A stretch of 64,000 nucleotides of DNA from Dreissena polymorpha. Its lineage: Eukaryota; Mollusca; Bivalvia; Myida; Dreissenidae. The position numbers and the translations under genes were made by a program. Of the stretch, positions 7,357 to 16,291 are shown in pieces (the stretch's first letter is position 1; the number at the start of each line of letters is the position of its first letter). Where the stretch lies: the NCBI RefSeq assembly GCF_020536995.1, contig NC_068357.1, forward strand, positions 60,682,693 through 60,746,692, given 5' to 3'. The notes below the pieces were generated by a model. The model was given only the letters and a program-made list of their open reading frames with translations. It ran no database searches and had not been told where the DNA came from.

Positions 7357-8274
7357 TTATTTTAGTTCCTGTGTTTTTTTTATAACGTTATACACAAATC
7401 CTATTAGTCCAAGAACGATTGCAAACACGGCTAGAATGCAAAACACAACTTCGATTATAACAAGGACAGATCCTGTTTCGCTATTTTCGTTTGCCTTTGT
7501 GGCTGTTGAGCCATTGTTAGTGATATTACCACTCGTTATGTTATGGTTTTCACTGTAGTTTTGTTGTGTGCTAGTTTCGTTTGCAACTATCGATGTGCCA
7601 AGATCGCTATTTTCTTCAACCTTTGTGGTTGTTGAACCATCGCTAAGGGCATTGACAACTGATGTGTTATGTTTTTTACTTAATGTTTTAGTGGTATTTT
7701 CGTGTGCAACTCTCAGTGTTGCTTGCGTGCTTTTTTTGTTAACCTTTGTGGTTGTCCAACCATTGTTAGGGATAAAAGCAAGCGTTGTGTTTTCCATTTC
7801 GCTGTTTGTGTGTGTGTCAATTTCGTTTGAAACTGTCGATGTGACGAGCTCATTATCGGTACTGCGTTTTTCGATGTCTGCAACATGATTAGATGTATTG
7901 TCTGGTACCAAGAACCGCGATAGAGAATCAGTAGCTAGCATCCTACCTATATTCGCGGTCAAAATCAAAAAGAGTTTGCCTTTGATTTGGAAACAAAACC
8001 TGTCCCTGTGATTATCAATGGTCAAATAATTGTCTTTCACGCCCAACATTTTATTAATGACTTTTCGTATGGCCTCGAGAATATCATATTGCGTTGTGTA
8101 CGTTCTCTCAGGAATATATACAATTTTGCGTAACTTTTCTAGCGCATCATCATAGGAAACGATCGAGAATTCACCATTGTATATACCCAGATCGCGCTCT
8201 GGCGATTTTTTGAAGCAGTTATCGTTACAGCTACATAGAGACACAAACAAGACAAATAGTATGAAACGCAACAT
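7357..8274 (-). CDS. Mucin-like class I membrane glycoprotein (305 aa)
   Basis: ATG at 8274, with a minus-strand TATATAGC box at 8317-8324. Signal peptide MLRFILFVLFVSLCSC; a compact N-terminal domain of about 120 residues. A Ser/Thr/Asn-rich stalk follows, with imperfect repeats containing NGSTTTKVxENS-type units and many N-x-S/T sites. A membrane span (VLVIIEVVFCILAVFAIVLG) and a short basic tail end the protein. Such a stalk suits heavy O- and N-glycosylation. The stop lies only 8 bases from the TATA box of the downstream glycoprotein gene, so the two minus-strand genes are tightly packed. Confidence 0.8.
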   Translation of the reverse strand: MLRFILFVLFVSLCSCNDNCFKKSPERDLGIYNGEFSIVSYDDALEKLRKIVYIPERTYTTQYDILEAIRKVINKMLGVKDNYLTIDNHRDRFCFQIKGKLFLILTANIGRMLATDSLSRFLVPDNTSNHVADIEKRSTDNELVTSTVSNEIDTHTNSEMENTTLAFIPNNGWTTTKVNKKSTQATLRVAHENTTKTLSKKHNTSVVNALSDGSTTTKVEENSDLGTSIVANETSTQQNYSENHNITSGNITNNGSTATKANENSETGSVLVIIEVVFCILAVFAIVLGLIGFVYNVIKKTQELK

Positions 8275-8347
8275 TGCTGGTTTTTATTTCATTCATCTAA
8301 CAAAACACATGTAATAGCTATATAACAAAAAATTTGCACACAACAGA

Positions 8348-9655
8348 CTACAACACAAAATCTGCAGGAATGTACAAAACGAGGCCGTTTGTCAGCAATT
8401 CCTTCGACACACAAAATGCGACAAAGTTCGGTGGGATGTGAATGTTGGGAATGCATGTTCTAACCGCTTGAGAGAGCATATCTTCGTGTTCTTCGTTTTG
8501 ACACTGATTGATGAAATAAACTTTACATGGGTCTTCTTCAGGTAACATGTCGCTAACGGGCATCGGGTTTTCTTGTACCTCTTGTTCTGGGGTGAACGTT
8601 TCCACGATTTCTTCTTTCACGACTGCCAAATCGACCGGCATACTGATTATCTCGTTTTGCTCCGAACACGCCTTCTTATCAGAACAAGGCAAGTCATTCC
8701 ATGTTTGTTCTTGTGTTTTGCAAAGCATCTTTTTGGGGAGACTCGACTGATCCTTTGGATCTTCAACAAATTTGCGTTTGCGATTAGGAATAGCATTGAC
8801 TAGTCTACCTTTTCCCCCATCGATCAGCTCCGTTTCAATGTGAAGACTGTTGATGTGCTTGCGGTACAAAGGATGCATCACAAACAAAACCTCTAACGCC
8901 TGACACAAATTTGTATTTGGATATCCATATTTTGGTTGCAGTGAGTATACGTTAGCATTCATCTCTCTCATTTCGATGCCAGTTTGCAACGCTTCGTATA
9001 TTTCACCACAGCTTCTCACAATTTTCAGACCTATTGTGAGCTCTTTCTGTGTACTGACAAGCTGAAAGTTTTTACTCGGTAGCACTCCTTTTTTCACCAA
9101 TATTTCCACGATATCGTTTTCCGTACAATCGAGTAATGTCATGACTGCTCGAAAGTAGGTGTTCAGCTTCAATCGTATCTGAGTCCTTTCCAAAGAAAGA
9201 CAAGTCGATTTCACAGAATAAACTTTGCTGAACTCCTCGATTCCATGCAACTCCAACACTGGTATTATGCATATCGGCAGTCTGTAGTTTAACGTGGGAT
9301 TCGACTGCATGTATCTACCCTTTTTTATGCGCTCGTTTAGAGTTGCGAAATGTTCTGGTACTAATGTTTTCAATATTTTGAAGTAGCACATATCAATCTT
9401 TTCATCGGCAACAGAAAACATCAAGTCAACATATCGTTCAAACGCAGCTAGTGTCGGTTCATCGAGAAACACATGGTCCAGCGTTGGCTTGTAGTTCAAG
9501 TAGTCATACGGACTGTTCGTTATCGACGTAAAACGCAGTCCCTCGACATCTGTGAAAGGACATGTAACGCTAAACATGTACTTCTTCTGGTGACCATTCG
9601 CATTGAAATTTCTTTTCTCGCGAATGAATTTTTCGCACAATGTTTGGACGAACAT
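8348..9655 (-). CDS. Unknown large protein (about 435 aa)
   Basis: The frame is open from 9721, but a TATATAAAG box at 9710-9718 lies inside its first codons. The next in-frame ATG (9655) is 55 bases further on, the same spacing as at neighbouring genes, so 9655 is preferred. The N-terminal 300 residues are mixed and hydrophilic, with scattered Cys. A basic patch (IPNRKRKF) near residue 300 could be nuclear. The rest is acidic and Pro/Glu-rich, with a final hydrophobic LYIPADFVL. There is no enzyme motif that I recognise. It is the longest complete gene in the window; a nuclear regulator or tegument-like role would be a guess. Confidence 0.7.
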   Translation of the reverse strand: MFVQTLCEKFIREKRNFNANGHQKKYMFSVTCPFTDVEGLRFTSITNSPYDYLNYKPTLDHVFLDEPTLAAFERYVDLMFSVADEKIDMCYFKILKTLVPEHFATLNERIKKGRYMQSNPTLNYRLPICIIPVLELHGIEEFSKVYSVKSTCLSLERTQIRLKLNTYFRAVMTLLDCTENDIVEILVKKGVLPSKNFQLVSTQKELTIGLKIVRSCGEIYEALQTGIEMREMNANVYSLQPKYGYPNTNLCQALEVLFVMHPLYRKHINSLHIETELIDGGKGRLVNAIPNRKRKFVEDPKDQSSLPKKMLCKTQEQTWNDLPCSDKKACSEQNEIISMPVDLAVVKEEIVETFTPEQEVQENPMPVSDMLPEEDPCKVYFINQCQNEEHEDMLSQAVRTCIPNIHIPPNFVAFCVSKELLTNGLVLYIPADFVL

Positions 9656-9779
9656 GTTGTCGCTTCGGTTGTCAAATTGTAAATGAGACGCATTGAATAA
9701 GTTGCATGGCTTTATATACAACCCGTCATGTTACAAAGTTAGTGTTATAAGCTTGAAAAAGTAGGTTTTGAAAACAGAT

Positions 9780-10514
9780 ATGGCTCGTTGCATCGAACGG
9801 AAAGGCGAAAGCAAATTGCATGCACTCATCAAATCAAACCAACCCGAGTTGTTAGCAACACACATTAATCAAAACTTTGATTTTGATTCATCGTGTTACA
9901 TTGTTATCAACGAAAAACATGTTTTGCCTGTTGATTTCACACAAACAGACCTAGAACAAGTTGTCATTCATATATCTAAACCTGAATACATACAGTTTGT
10001 GAAGCTCAGGTTTACTGGTTCTCAAAGCAATGGGTCTGATTTTCTGCTTTGCGAACAAACCGATTACGAAGATAACTACGGCAATGAGGTTCATCAGTGT
10101 CACCTTTATTTTTCAAGAACATGTACCAAAGATATGGCAGCTACGAGCTATTACTTGACACAAGCCTTAAGTATGATTGGAGTACTAACATTTTCAAAGA
10201 ATACGCATGACAAACTGGCTTCGTGTCTAATCAAACGTTATGGTCAAACACTCGTACCCAAATGCACTACTGATTTTTGGAACAAACAACTTGACTCATT
10301 TCGCATGAGAAGCATTCTTGAGGTCTCGCAGCAAGATGACTCAGCGACACTTCGTGAGGAAATTGAGCGTTTGATGCAATCAAAGTACAACTTCGTTTCT
10401 TGTGAATACAATACGGCCAACAAAAACCTAAATATTCTGTATACTGAAACAAGTAACAACAGCTTTGGGTTAGTGGTTGTCAAAGAGTCGCTGCAAATAA
10501 AAGGCGCTACATGA
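9780..10514 (+). CDS. Unknown 244-aa protein
   Basis: Start set at the ATG at 9780; upstream in-frame codons back to 9768 include only a TTG. It is divergent from the large gene at 8348-9655, and TTATAAG lies about 30 bases upstream. Soluble by eye, with several Tyr/Phe-rich strands (CYIVINEKHVLPVDF, NEVHQCHLYFSRTC) and a C-terminal helix (LREEIERLMQSKY). No recognised domain. The next gene starts 44 bases after the stop on the same strand. Confidence 0.7.
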   Translation: MARCIERKGESKLHALIKSNQPELLATHINQNFDFDSSCYIVINEKHVLPVDFTQTDLEQVVIHISKPEYIQFVKLRFTGSQSNGSDFLLCEQTDYEDNYGNEVHQCHLYFSRTCTKDMAATSYYLTQALSMIGVLTFSKNTHDKLASCLIKRYGQTLVPKCTTDFWNKQLDSFRMRSILEVSQQDDSATLREEIERLMQSKYNFVSCEYNTANKNLNILYTETSNNSFGLVVVKESLQIKGAT

Positions 10515-10558
10515 CTGGTAGATCAAATCATTCTTGATCTAACCTTCAAAGCGATAAC

Positions 10559-10893
10559 ATGTCTGTGCCAGCAACTACATTCCGGGTTCCAAAAACTGAG
10601 GACTGGGATATGGAGATTAGGCTGTCTGAGATAAAAAGTATGTTGTTAAGAATTTCATATGTTAGTGTTGGAGGTTTGATTGTAAACGTTGAATGCTGTA
10701 ACTAACTTTTGCTTGTTCTGTTTCAGAAACCGTCACTCCAAAAACTGAGGACTGGGATGCCGAAATTGCGGTGGCGAAACGTCCTCCATTTTTTCTCAGC
10801 GTGGGCAAAATAACACAGCGACGTATAAACCGAATGCACCGATGCTGGACCTGTCACTGCGTGCCTGTCAATTGTACATGTTCAAAGTATTGA
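10559..10893 (+). CDS. Candidate two-exon gene with duplicated PKTEDWDxEI motif (81 aa)
   Basis: Exon 1 runs 10559-10637 and exon 2 10727-10893, around a short intron with a GTATGT donor and a TTCTGTTTCAG acceptor; phase is kept across the junction. Each exon contributes a copy of the motif: VPKTEDWDMEI in exon 1 and TPKTEDWDAEI in exon 2. The C terminus is Cys-rich (CWTCHCVPVNCTC). An AATAAA (10894-10899) overlaps the end. The EDWDxEI motif resembles the EDWEAEI near the N terminus of the germline helicase Vasa/DDX4; whether this is more than chance is unknown. Spliced genes are a minority but well known in herpesviruses. Confidence 0.6.
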
Positions 10894-10985
10894 ATAAAAT
10901 TGTTGAAACGTTTACAGGTGTTTGTTTGTTTTGTAGAAAAATGTTATATAGCAGTAATTTGACTTAGTACACTTCACACAAAACA

Positions 10986-11315
10986 ATGCTAGCCGTCGAA
11001 CTCAAAGATTTAGGTTTTTTTCGACACATGTTACGTTTAAACCTCGAACAGTGGAACAAAGCTGTCGAAATGTACATCATGGATCTCTATCCAGATGTGA
11101 AGTTTACATTTTCGACGCGAGATCAATGTTGGAAAGCGACAGATACGGAAATTGTGTACTATGTCGATATTGAGGTTATTCTGATCAATCCGAAATATGA
11201 TTTGTGCTGGACACACCAAGATCCCACAAAACGACTTCAAACCATTAATGGGATTTTGTTGAGCTCAAAAGCCAAGAGAACAAAACTCGTAACGTTTGAC
11301 CAAGAGTATTTTTGA
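10986..11315 (+). CDS. Unknown 109-aa protein
   Basis: ATG at 10986, 35 bases after a TTATATAG box (10944-10951). The protein is compact, with aromatic-rich strands (DVKFTFSTRDQCW, IVYYVDIEVILI) and no membrane span. It ends 8 bases before the first in-frame ATG of the BIR gene, so the two may share one mRNA. No family recognised. Confidence 0.6.
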   Translation: MLAVELKDLGFFRHMLRLNLEQWNKAVEMYIMDLYPDVKFTFSTRDQCWKATDTEIVYYVDIEVILINPKYDLCWTHQDPTKRLQTINGILLSSKAKRTKLVTFDQEYF

Positions 11316-11323
11316 GACAAAAA

Positions 11324-11680
11324 ATGTATAAAGATGTTGAAATAACCAATTGCATGTGTAATATAATATCATATCATATCATGGATGATACCGACGCTTT
11401 TTGCACGAATGAAACAAGTATGTTTATGAACAACTATATCGATAGACTGAAAACTTTTGAGCATTGGTCGCCCCAAATACAGCCAAACAAATACCAGCTT
11501 GCTTCGTGCGGGTTGTACTACTTGGGACAACACGATCGTTGCAAATGTTTTCGTTGTGGCATTGTGTTGTATCATTGGAAATCCACAGACGATGCTTTCT
11601 TGGAACACCATAAACATTCACCGAATTGCCAGTTTTTGCGAATGGTGGGTCCAGGAACAAGACTATTGATAGACACATGA
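11324..11680 (+). CDS. BIR-domain (IAP-type) protein, 118 aa
   Basis: A single BIR domain at residues 41-106: RLKTFEHWSP opens it, then CGLYYLGQHDRCKCFRCG with zinc ligands C75 and C78, a Trp-containing linker, H95 and C102 (Hx6C). This is the canonical BIR spacing. There is no RING. Two starts are possible, ATG 11324 (used here) or ATG 11381; the second leaves the BIR complete but sits very near a TATAATA sequence. Known: BIR proteins of baculoviruses and mollusc herpesviruses inhibit caspases or signalling adaptors. AATAAA follows at about 11706. Confidence 0.85.
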   Translation: MYKDVEITNCMCNIISYHIMDDTDAFCTNETSMFMNNYIDRLKTFEHWSPQIQPNKYQLASCGLYYLGQHDRCKCFRCGIVLYHWKSTDDAFLEHHKHSPNCQFLRMVGPGTRLLIDT

Positions 11681-12051
11681 GTATGTTTCGTATGATCGTG
11701 TTGTAAATAAATATCATGAACCGTTCAATTCGATTTGTTCTTATTCTTGTAGTAACATATACTTATTCATGCAACTACCAAACGCAGAGTTGAAAAACAA
11801 GTACTATTGTGTGCACGAATGTTTGATTTCGCTATTGCGTTAGTTATTGATATAACCCAGTGTCGTATGTTTTCTCAAACTATATTATCCAACTCTAATC
11901 AAAGCAAATACAAACAACTATGTATATGTAGTTTCAAACGATTTTATTCTGCAACAATCAATATTTCAAACATTTAATCTTTCGCAACAACAACGTACAA
12001 CAGTTTACATAGTCCACTAGATCAGCCCACATAGTCCACTCGATCAGTCCA
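11681..12051. other. Gene-free spacer
   Basis: AT-rich, between the BIR gene's poly(A) signal and the convergent CxxC protein. No repeat or convincing frame seen. Confidence 0.5.
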
Positions 12052-12408
12052 TCACAGATGCAAAAGCCTCACTCCTCTGTTTTGGCCGTAACCCTGAATT
12101 TCGCCACACCATTCGCAGCGATCGTCGATCCGCGTACATGACACACAGCTGAGGGCCTCGCATCTACGGCAAAAGTTCACCATCGAAAAAAAGTTTTTGC
12201 ACCTATGACACACAATCACTAACGTAGTGTCATATACAGTTGGCAGCATTTCGCCCATGCCCTTAATCCATCTGTTACAAGCTGCTTTGTTGTTTCCAGC
12301 TGACGACTCATTCTCACGATGCTTATTCTGCCTCTCTAACCATGCCTGGAAACTGCCACTTTTCTCCACACTTGACATCCATTGCTCGCAAGCTTTTCTG
12401 TTACTCAT
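12052..12408 (-). CDS. Zinc-knuckle protein with four CxxC pairs (118 aa)
   Basis: ATG at 12408; minus-strand TATAAAAG at 12468-12475. The N-terminal half has two related helical segments, KACEQWMSSVEKSG and KAACNRWIKGMGE, a likely internal duplication. The second half has four CxxC pairs at residues 67/70, 80/83, 88/91 and 98/101, giving two zinc sites in a RING- or FYVE-like order but without the RING histidine. Inferred: a protein-binding or nucleic-acid-binding zinc module of the element. Confidence 0.7.
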   Translation of the reverse strand: MSNRKACEQWMSSVEKSGSFQAWLERQNKHRENESSAGNNKAACNRWIKGMGEMLPTVYDTTLVIVCHRCKNFFSMVNFCRRCEALSCVSCTRIDDRCEWCGEIQGYGQNRGVRLLHL

Positions 12409-12737
12409 TATGCGTGTTGTTCGTTCAGTTTCAAAAATCGAAATGATTCTAACACGATCAATTCGCCCTTTTATAGTATGCCGTTATTCAACTCAACAGC
12501 ATAAAAACTCGAGATGCATGTCCCTTCCCCAACACATGAAATTTCACAAAGTCGACAAAAGCCCCAATTGTATGTAAACAAAGTGTTTTATGTTTTCATC
12601 GACGAGTATTTTTATCAACAAGCCGAATTTTGCGCAATATGCGGTGTCATTAGTTCTAGAAAAGATAGTTTTACTTCCTGCTTGACAAAAAGTTTGTAGT
12701 TTACTTTGCTTTTTGGAAAAATACAACGTTCAAAGAT

Positions 12738-12980
12738 ATGAGTTTCATCCGAACCTTCCGAAAAATGGGTGTTGTTCTATGTACAGTATCGATACATGTA
12801 TGTGAGGCATTTTCAGGCTTTCTTTCTTGGATTGAGAGTTCAAGAAACGACGAATTCTGTCAAAACATGGATAATATGACATATAAGTACCACGAACATG
12901 TTTTTTTTTGTTTTGTGATGGACAAAACCGTGGATTTTTTTAAATGTCAACACATCCCATATGTAAACAAAGAAAGTTAA
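12738..12980 (+). CDS. Doubtful small ORF (80 aa)
   Basis: ATG at 12738, N-terminal hydrophobic stretch (MGVVLCTVSIHVCEAF from the second Met), several Cys in the rest. No clear TATA box and no family. It lies at the edge of the gene-free repeat region and could be chance. Confidence 0.2.
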   Translation: MSFIRTFRKMGVVLCTVSIHVCEAFSGFLSWIESSRNDEFCQNMDNMTYKYHEHVFFCFVMDKTVDFFKCQHIPYVNKES

Positions 12981-14080
12981 AATACATGATAGATCATCTT
13001 GTGTAGTTTTTTGTTTCAAAAGTGAAACACTGTAAACAAAATGTGTACTTCAATTCAGATTTTTGTGAAAACTTCTGATTTATACAAAGTCAGTCAGTTT
13101 AACACTTGATATGTGTTGTTTTGTTTTTTATCTGCATCAGACCTTTTTGACTGTAGGTTATTTGTACACATCAAACTCTGCCATACTAAGTTGATTTCTA
13201 CAATGAATTAACACTCAGTATTTACTTGTTACCATGTGCTGCTAACACCGTGATGGAATATTTCATCTCAAATCATAAGTTGAACAATTTCTGACCAGAA
13301 TTTACATTTTAATATGATACTTTATGTGACAGAAAACATATGCACTAATTTGTCAGCATATTTCTATTTAGGCTTACTTTTGATATTTTTGACCATATAA
13401 TGCAAAATTATCCATTTCAAATCTCATTCGCAAGCACATTTCATGTCCCAAACTAAAAAAAAATCTATAAGCACACCAAAATACAAATTTTGCTTTTTAC
13501 CAACATGTGAATTTTTGGCCACAACAATCTTTCATTCAAGTTGACACAAATATGTGTATCAACAGCAAACCCCATAGGAAGTTTGTCTTGGTTAGAGTAC
13601 CTATAGTATAGATATTTAAATATCAAGAAGCAAACCCTTCATAACAGGTTATGGTGTACAAAGTTCAAAAAAAGGTATTAACACAAAAAATGGAAAATTT
13701 GCATGTTGGTCAGTACAGAAATTGTATTGCACTCACATATGTTATCATGTTGACTTAACAGTGTAGAATATTTCATCTTGAATCAGAATTTGAAATTGTG
13801 ATACACTGTATGAATTACAAAAGAACATGTGTTCACTTTTTTTTCAAACATTTTTCTCTCTACAAAAAAACTAACTGCATATGTTATTCTGTTTCAGGTC
13901 TTTTTTCTGATCAGTTCCCATGTAAGGTATATTTTAGAATTTTGATATAAATCCCACATAACCGGCTATGGTTGAGAATGATGCAAAAAAGGTATTTACA
14001 CAAAAAGTGGAAACTTTTGCTATTTTGCAGGCATGACAATGTCTGTTTACCAGATTTCATTCAAATACATTTTACAGTGT
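12981..14080. repeat. Degenerate AT-rich repeats, roughly 310 bp spacing
   Basis: No gene. Related segments occur near 13620-13720 and 13940-14040, each with a GGTTATGG/GGCTATGG core followed by a run such as AAAAAAGGTATT and ACACAAAAAxTGGAAA. The rest is unique AT-rich sequence. Confidence 0.4.
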
Positions 14081-15010
14081 GTGTGAGCTAGCAAGCACAA
14101 CCACAAGCCAATTCTTGGTTCAGATTCATAAGCATCTGCATTCTTGTTTCAGTGCAAATATGTGTGAAGGTAATTATGGGTATGAGCTAGCAAGCACAAC
14201 CACAAGCCATGTTTTGGTTCAGATTTGGTTTATTCATGCATATGGATAAGAATATGAGAATTTTTATACATGGCTCTCATAAGATTTCTGATGCAAATGA
14301 TGAGAAAAAAAGTATATACAGGTTATTTTGAAAGCATGGTTTTTTGTCAGCACATTTATGTCTGGCCACAAAACTCATTGTGTGTGTTATGTGTGAAGTG
14401 ATGTTCAGTTCATATTCTCAGAGTGGTTCAAGGAAGAACGCCTTCTCTTGCAGAAGGAGATCTAGGTTCAAGTCCTAGCTCTGATATGATTTGAGAAATC
14501 ACTGAATGCAATTTACAGTGTCTGCTTGAGCTAGCAAGCACAACCACAAGTCAATTTTTTGTGCAGATTTGTTTTAGTCGTCTATATGATTAAGAATACA
14601 ATAATTTTGATACTCGGCTTACATAACTGGTCTGGTACAAAAAGAGATTGCCATTCCGAGCGCATATTACAGTGTGTGTGTGACCTTGCAAGCACAACCA
14701 CAAGCCAATTTTTTGTTCAGATTTGTTTTATTTGTCTATATGAATAAGAAGATGAGAATTTTCATACTCGGCTTACATAACTGGTCTGGTTCAAAAAGAG
14801 ATTGCCATTCCGAGAGCCTATTACTGCTAGCAAGCACAACCACAAGCCAATTTTTTGTTCAGATTTGTTTTATTTGTATCTATAGATAAGAACATGAGAA
14901 TTTTTATGCATGGCTCTCATAACTGGTCTTATGCAAAAAGAGATTGCCATTCCAAACCCATATTTCAGTGTGTGTGAGCCAGCAAGCACAACCACAAGTC
15001 AATTTTTGGT
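14081..15010 (+). repeat. Array of about 140-150 bp repeats with core GCAAGCACAACCACAAG
   Basis: The 17-base core recurs at about 14091, 14190, 14534, 14688, 14830 and 14982. Later units also share a segment with AATTTTTTGTTCAGATTTG and one reading AAAAGAGATTGCCATTCC. Spacings of 142-154 bases hold for the last four copies; a tRNA-like element sits in the longest gap. Confidence 0.75.
14417..14485 (+). ncRNA. tRNA-like element 1 (69 nt cloverleaf)
   Basis: Folds as a full cloverleaf: acceptor stem 14418-14423 with 14479-14484 (6 bp), D stem GTTC/GAAC with a 6-nt loop, anticodon stem CCTTC/GAAGG with 7-nt loop TCTTGCA, 4-nt variable loop, T stem CTAGG/CCTAG with canonical loop TTCAAGT. The internal pol III A box (TGGTTCAAGGA) and B box (GGTTCAAGTCC) are nearly perfect. 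The nominal anticodon is TTG, but position 33 is C where tRNAs have T, so this is probably not a decoding tRNA. A pol III transcript is inferred. Confidence 0.7.
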
Positions 15011-15017
15011 TCTGATC

Positions 15018-15088
15018 ACAGGATTAATGGTTATAGAAAGCATTAACTAGTACAACATGTTTTCAAAATGTATGTTTCCACATTGCAG
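15018..15088 (+). repeat. 71-bp direct repeat, copy 1
   Basis: Starts ACAGGATTAA and ends CCACATTGCAG. It is almost identical to 15635-15705; tRNA-like element 2 lies between the copies. The downstream bases (TTTGTGAAAGTTGATA) are also shared. Confidence 0.75.
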
Positions 15089-15491
15089 ATATTTGTGAAA
15101 GTTGATACACAAATCATACTTTACAGTCTGATGATCACTTGAAATTTTGCATTTTGGTCTGCACATACATATTTGATCACAATAATCATTCTCTACCCAA
15201 GCTAATTTGTATGCAATGCAAATTGAAGCAACCAAAATGTATTAACACTGTGTTGGCTGGGATAGTAAAACTGTTTTCTTATTGCAGAATATGTTAGCTA
15301 TACGTATAATACAGATACTTGAGGTTTTCAAATCAAAACTGGCATATCATGTTTGCTTGAACGTATGTGAACAAATGTCATATACATGGTCAAACGGGGT
15401 ATTGTTGTTGAAGAGAATATCAGATCACAATCATGATTGCTAGGTTTTGACTGCTATGCATAGTGACTATCCAGCATTGATCAGTTCAAAC

Positions 15492-15571
15492 GCCAGAGTA
15501 GTAGAATGTATAACGCTTTCTCCAGTCATGTGCTGGATGAAAAAGATCCAGGTTCAAGCCCTGGCTTTGGC
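15492..15571 (+). ncRNA. tRNA-like element 2 (80 nt)
   Basis: Acceptor GCCAGAG (15492-15498) pairs with CTTTGGC (15565-15571), including one G-T. The T arm is CCAGG/CCTGG with loop TTCAAGC. The anticodon-position hairpin TCCAG/CTGGA has 7-nt loop TCATGTG, extended by CTTTC with GAAAAAG. The D arm is weak. A box TAGTAGAATGT and B box GGTTCAAGCCC are good matches. Again position 33 is C. Confidence 0.6.
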
Positions 15572-15634
15572 ATGAACATGTGAAATGGCTGCATTAGTCA
15601 ATATCTTAATTTCTGATCTATCACTATCAAAGAA

Positions 15635-15705
15635 ACAGGATTAACGGTTATAGAGAGCATTAACTAGTACAACATGTTTTAAAAATGTATGTTTCCACAT
15701 TGCAG
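15635..15705 (+). repeat. 71-bp direct repeat, copy 2
   Basis: Second copy of 15018-15088, with a handful of differences by eye. Confidence 0.75.
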
Positions 15706-15837
15706 TTTTTTTGTGAAAGTTGATATGTGTGTCTGACGTGTGTGAAATGGCAGTTTTCGGTATTTTCATATGGCAAAGCATTTGACAGTTCGTTCTTGGT
15801 GCAAATTCATAACGTCATTTCAATATTTATTTAAGTT

Positions 15838-16137
15838 CATCCTACCAACTAAAGCGGCGTTAACATATCGATAATAGAAAATTGTGTTTATTTGTAAGTG
15901 GTTTAAATGCAATATTTCTATAACCCGTTGTCCGAACTCAATAAAATTTTCACAAGATTAACCGAAATTTCGATGCGCTCATACTGATACTATTTGTTCA
16001 TACAAAATCGAATGCGCAAGTTATGATATTTTGATCTTACTGCAGTTGAAATAAGAACAGAGCTGTAGTCGCTTTTATAGTGCGGAATCATATCGAGCAA
16101 ATTTCGTCAAACGAACGTCATGTAAAAAATTGTTATG
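15838..16137 (+). repeat. Copy of the 23.2-23.6 kb repeat
   Basis: Aligns for over 200 bases with 23188-23400 (shared runs include AACCGAAATTTCGATGCGC and TATCGA(t/c)AATAGAAAATTG-type sequence). It continues, after a gap, with a second similarity to about 23540-23640 (AATCATATCGAGC, CGAACGTCATG). The two copies bracket the RING/RING/UL24 cassette and the 387-bp array. Confidence 0.7.
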
Positions 16138-16291
16138 GGTCAAAATCTTGTACAATAACGTGTGTTCATCTGAGTTTTCATTCCGCTATTTTTTAAGGCC
16201 AATATGAGCCTGAAGTCGTGTAAGCATATAACATCAAGCATGTGAAACAAAACACGTTGTAAGGTTCTATACATTTTATTCATTCTAAGTA

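Noticed and set aside
14417-14485. A functional tRNA-Gln gene
   Set aside because: The anticodon reads TTG, but position 33 is C, the D loop is short and related sequences occur nearby; a tRNA-like RNA fits better.
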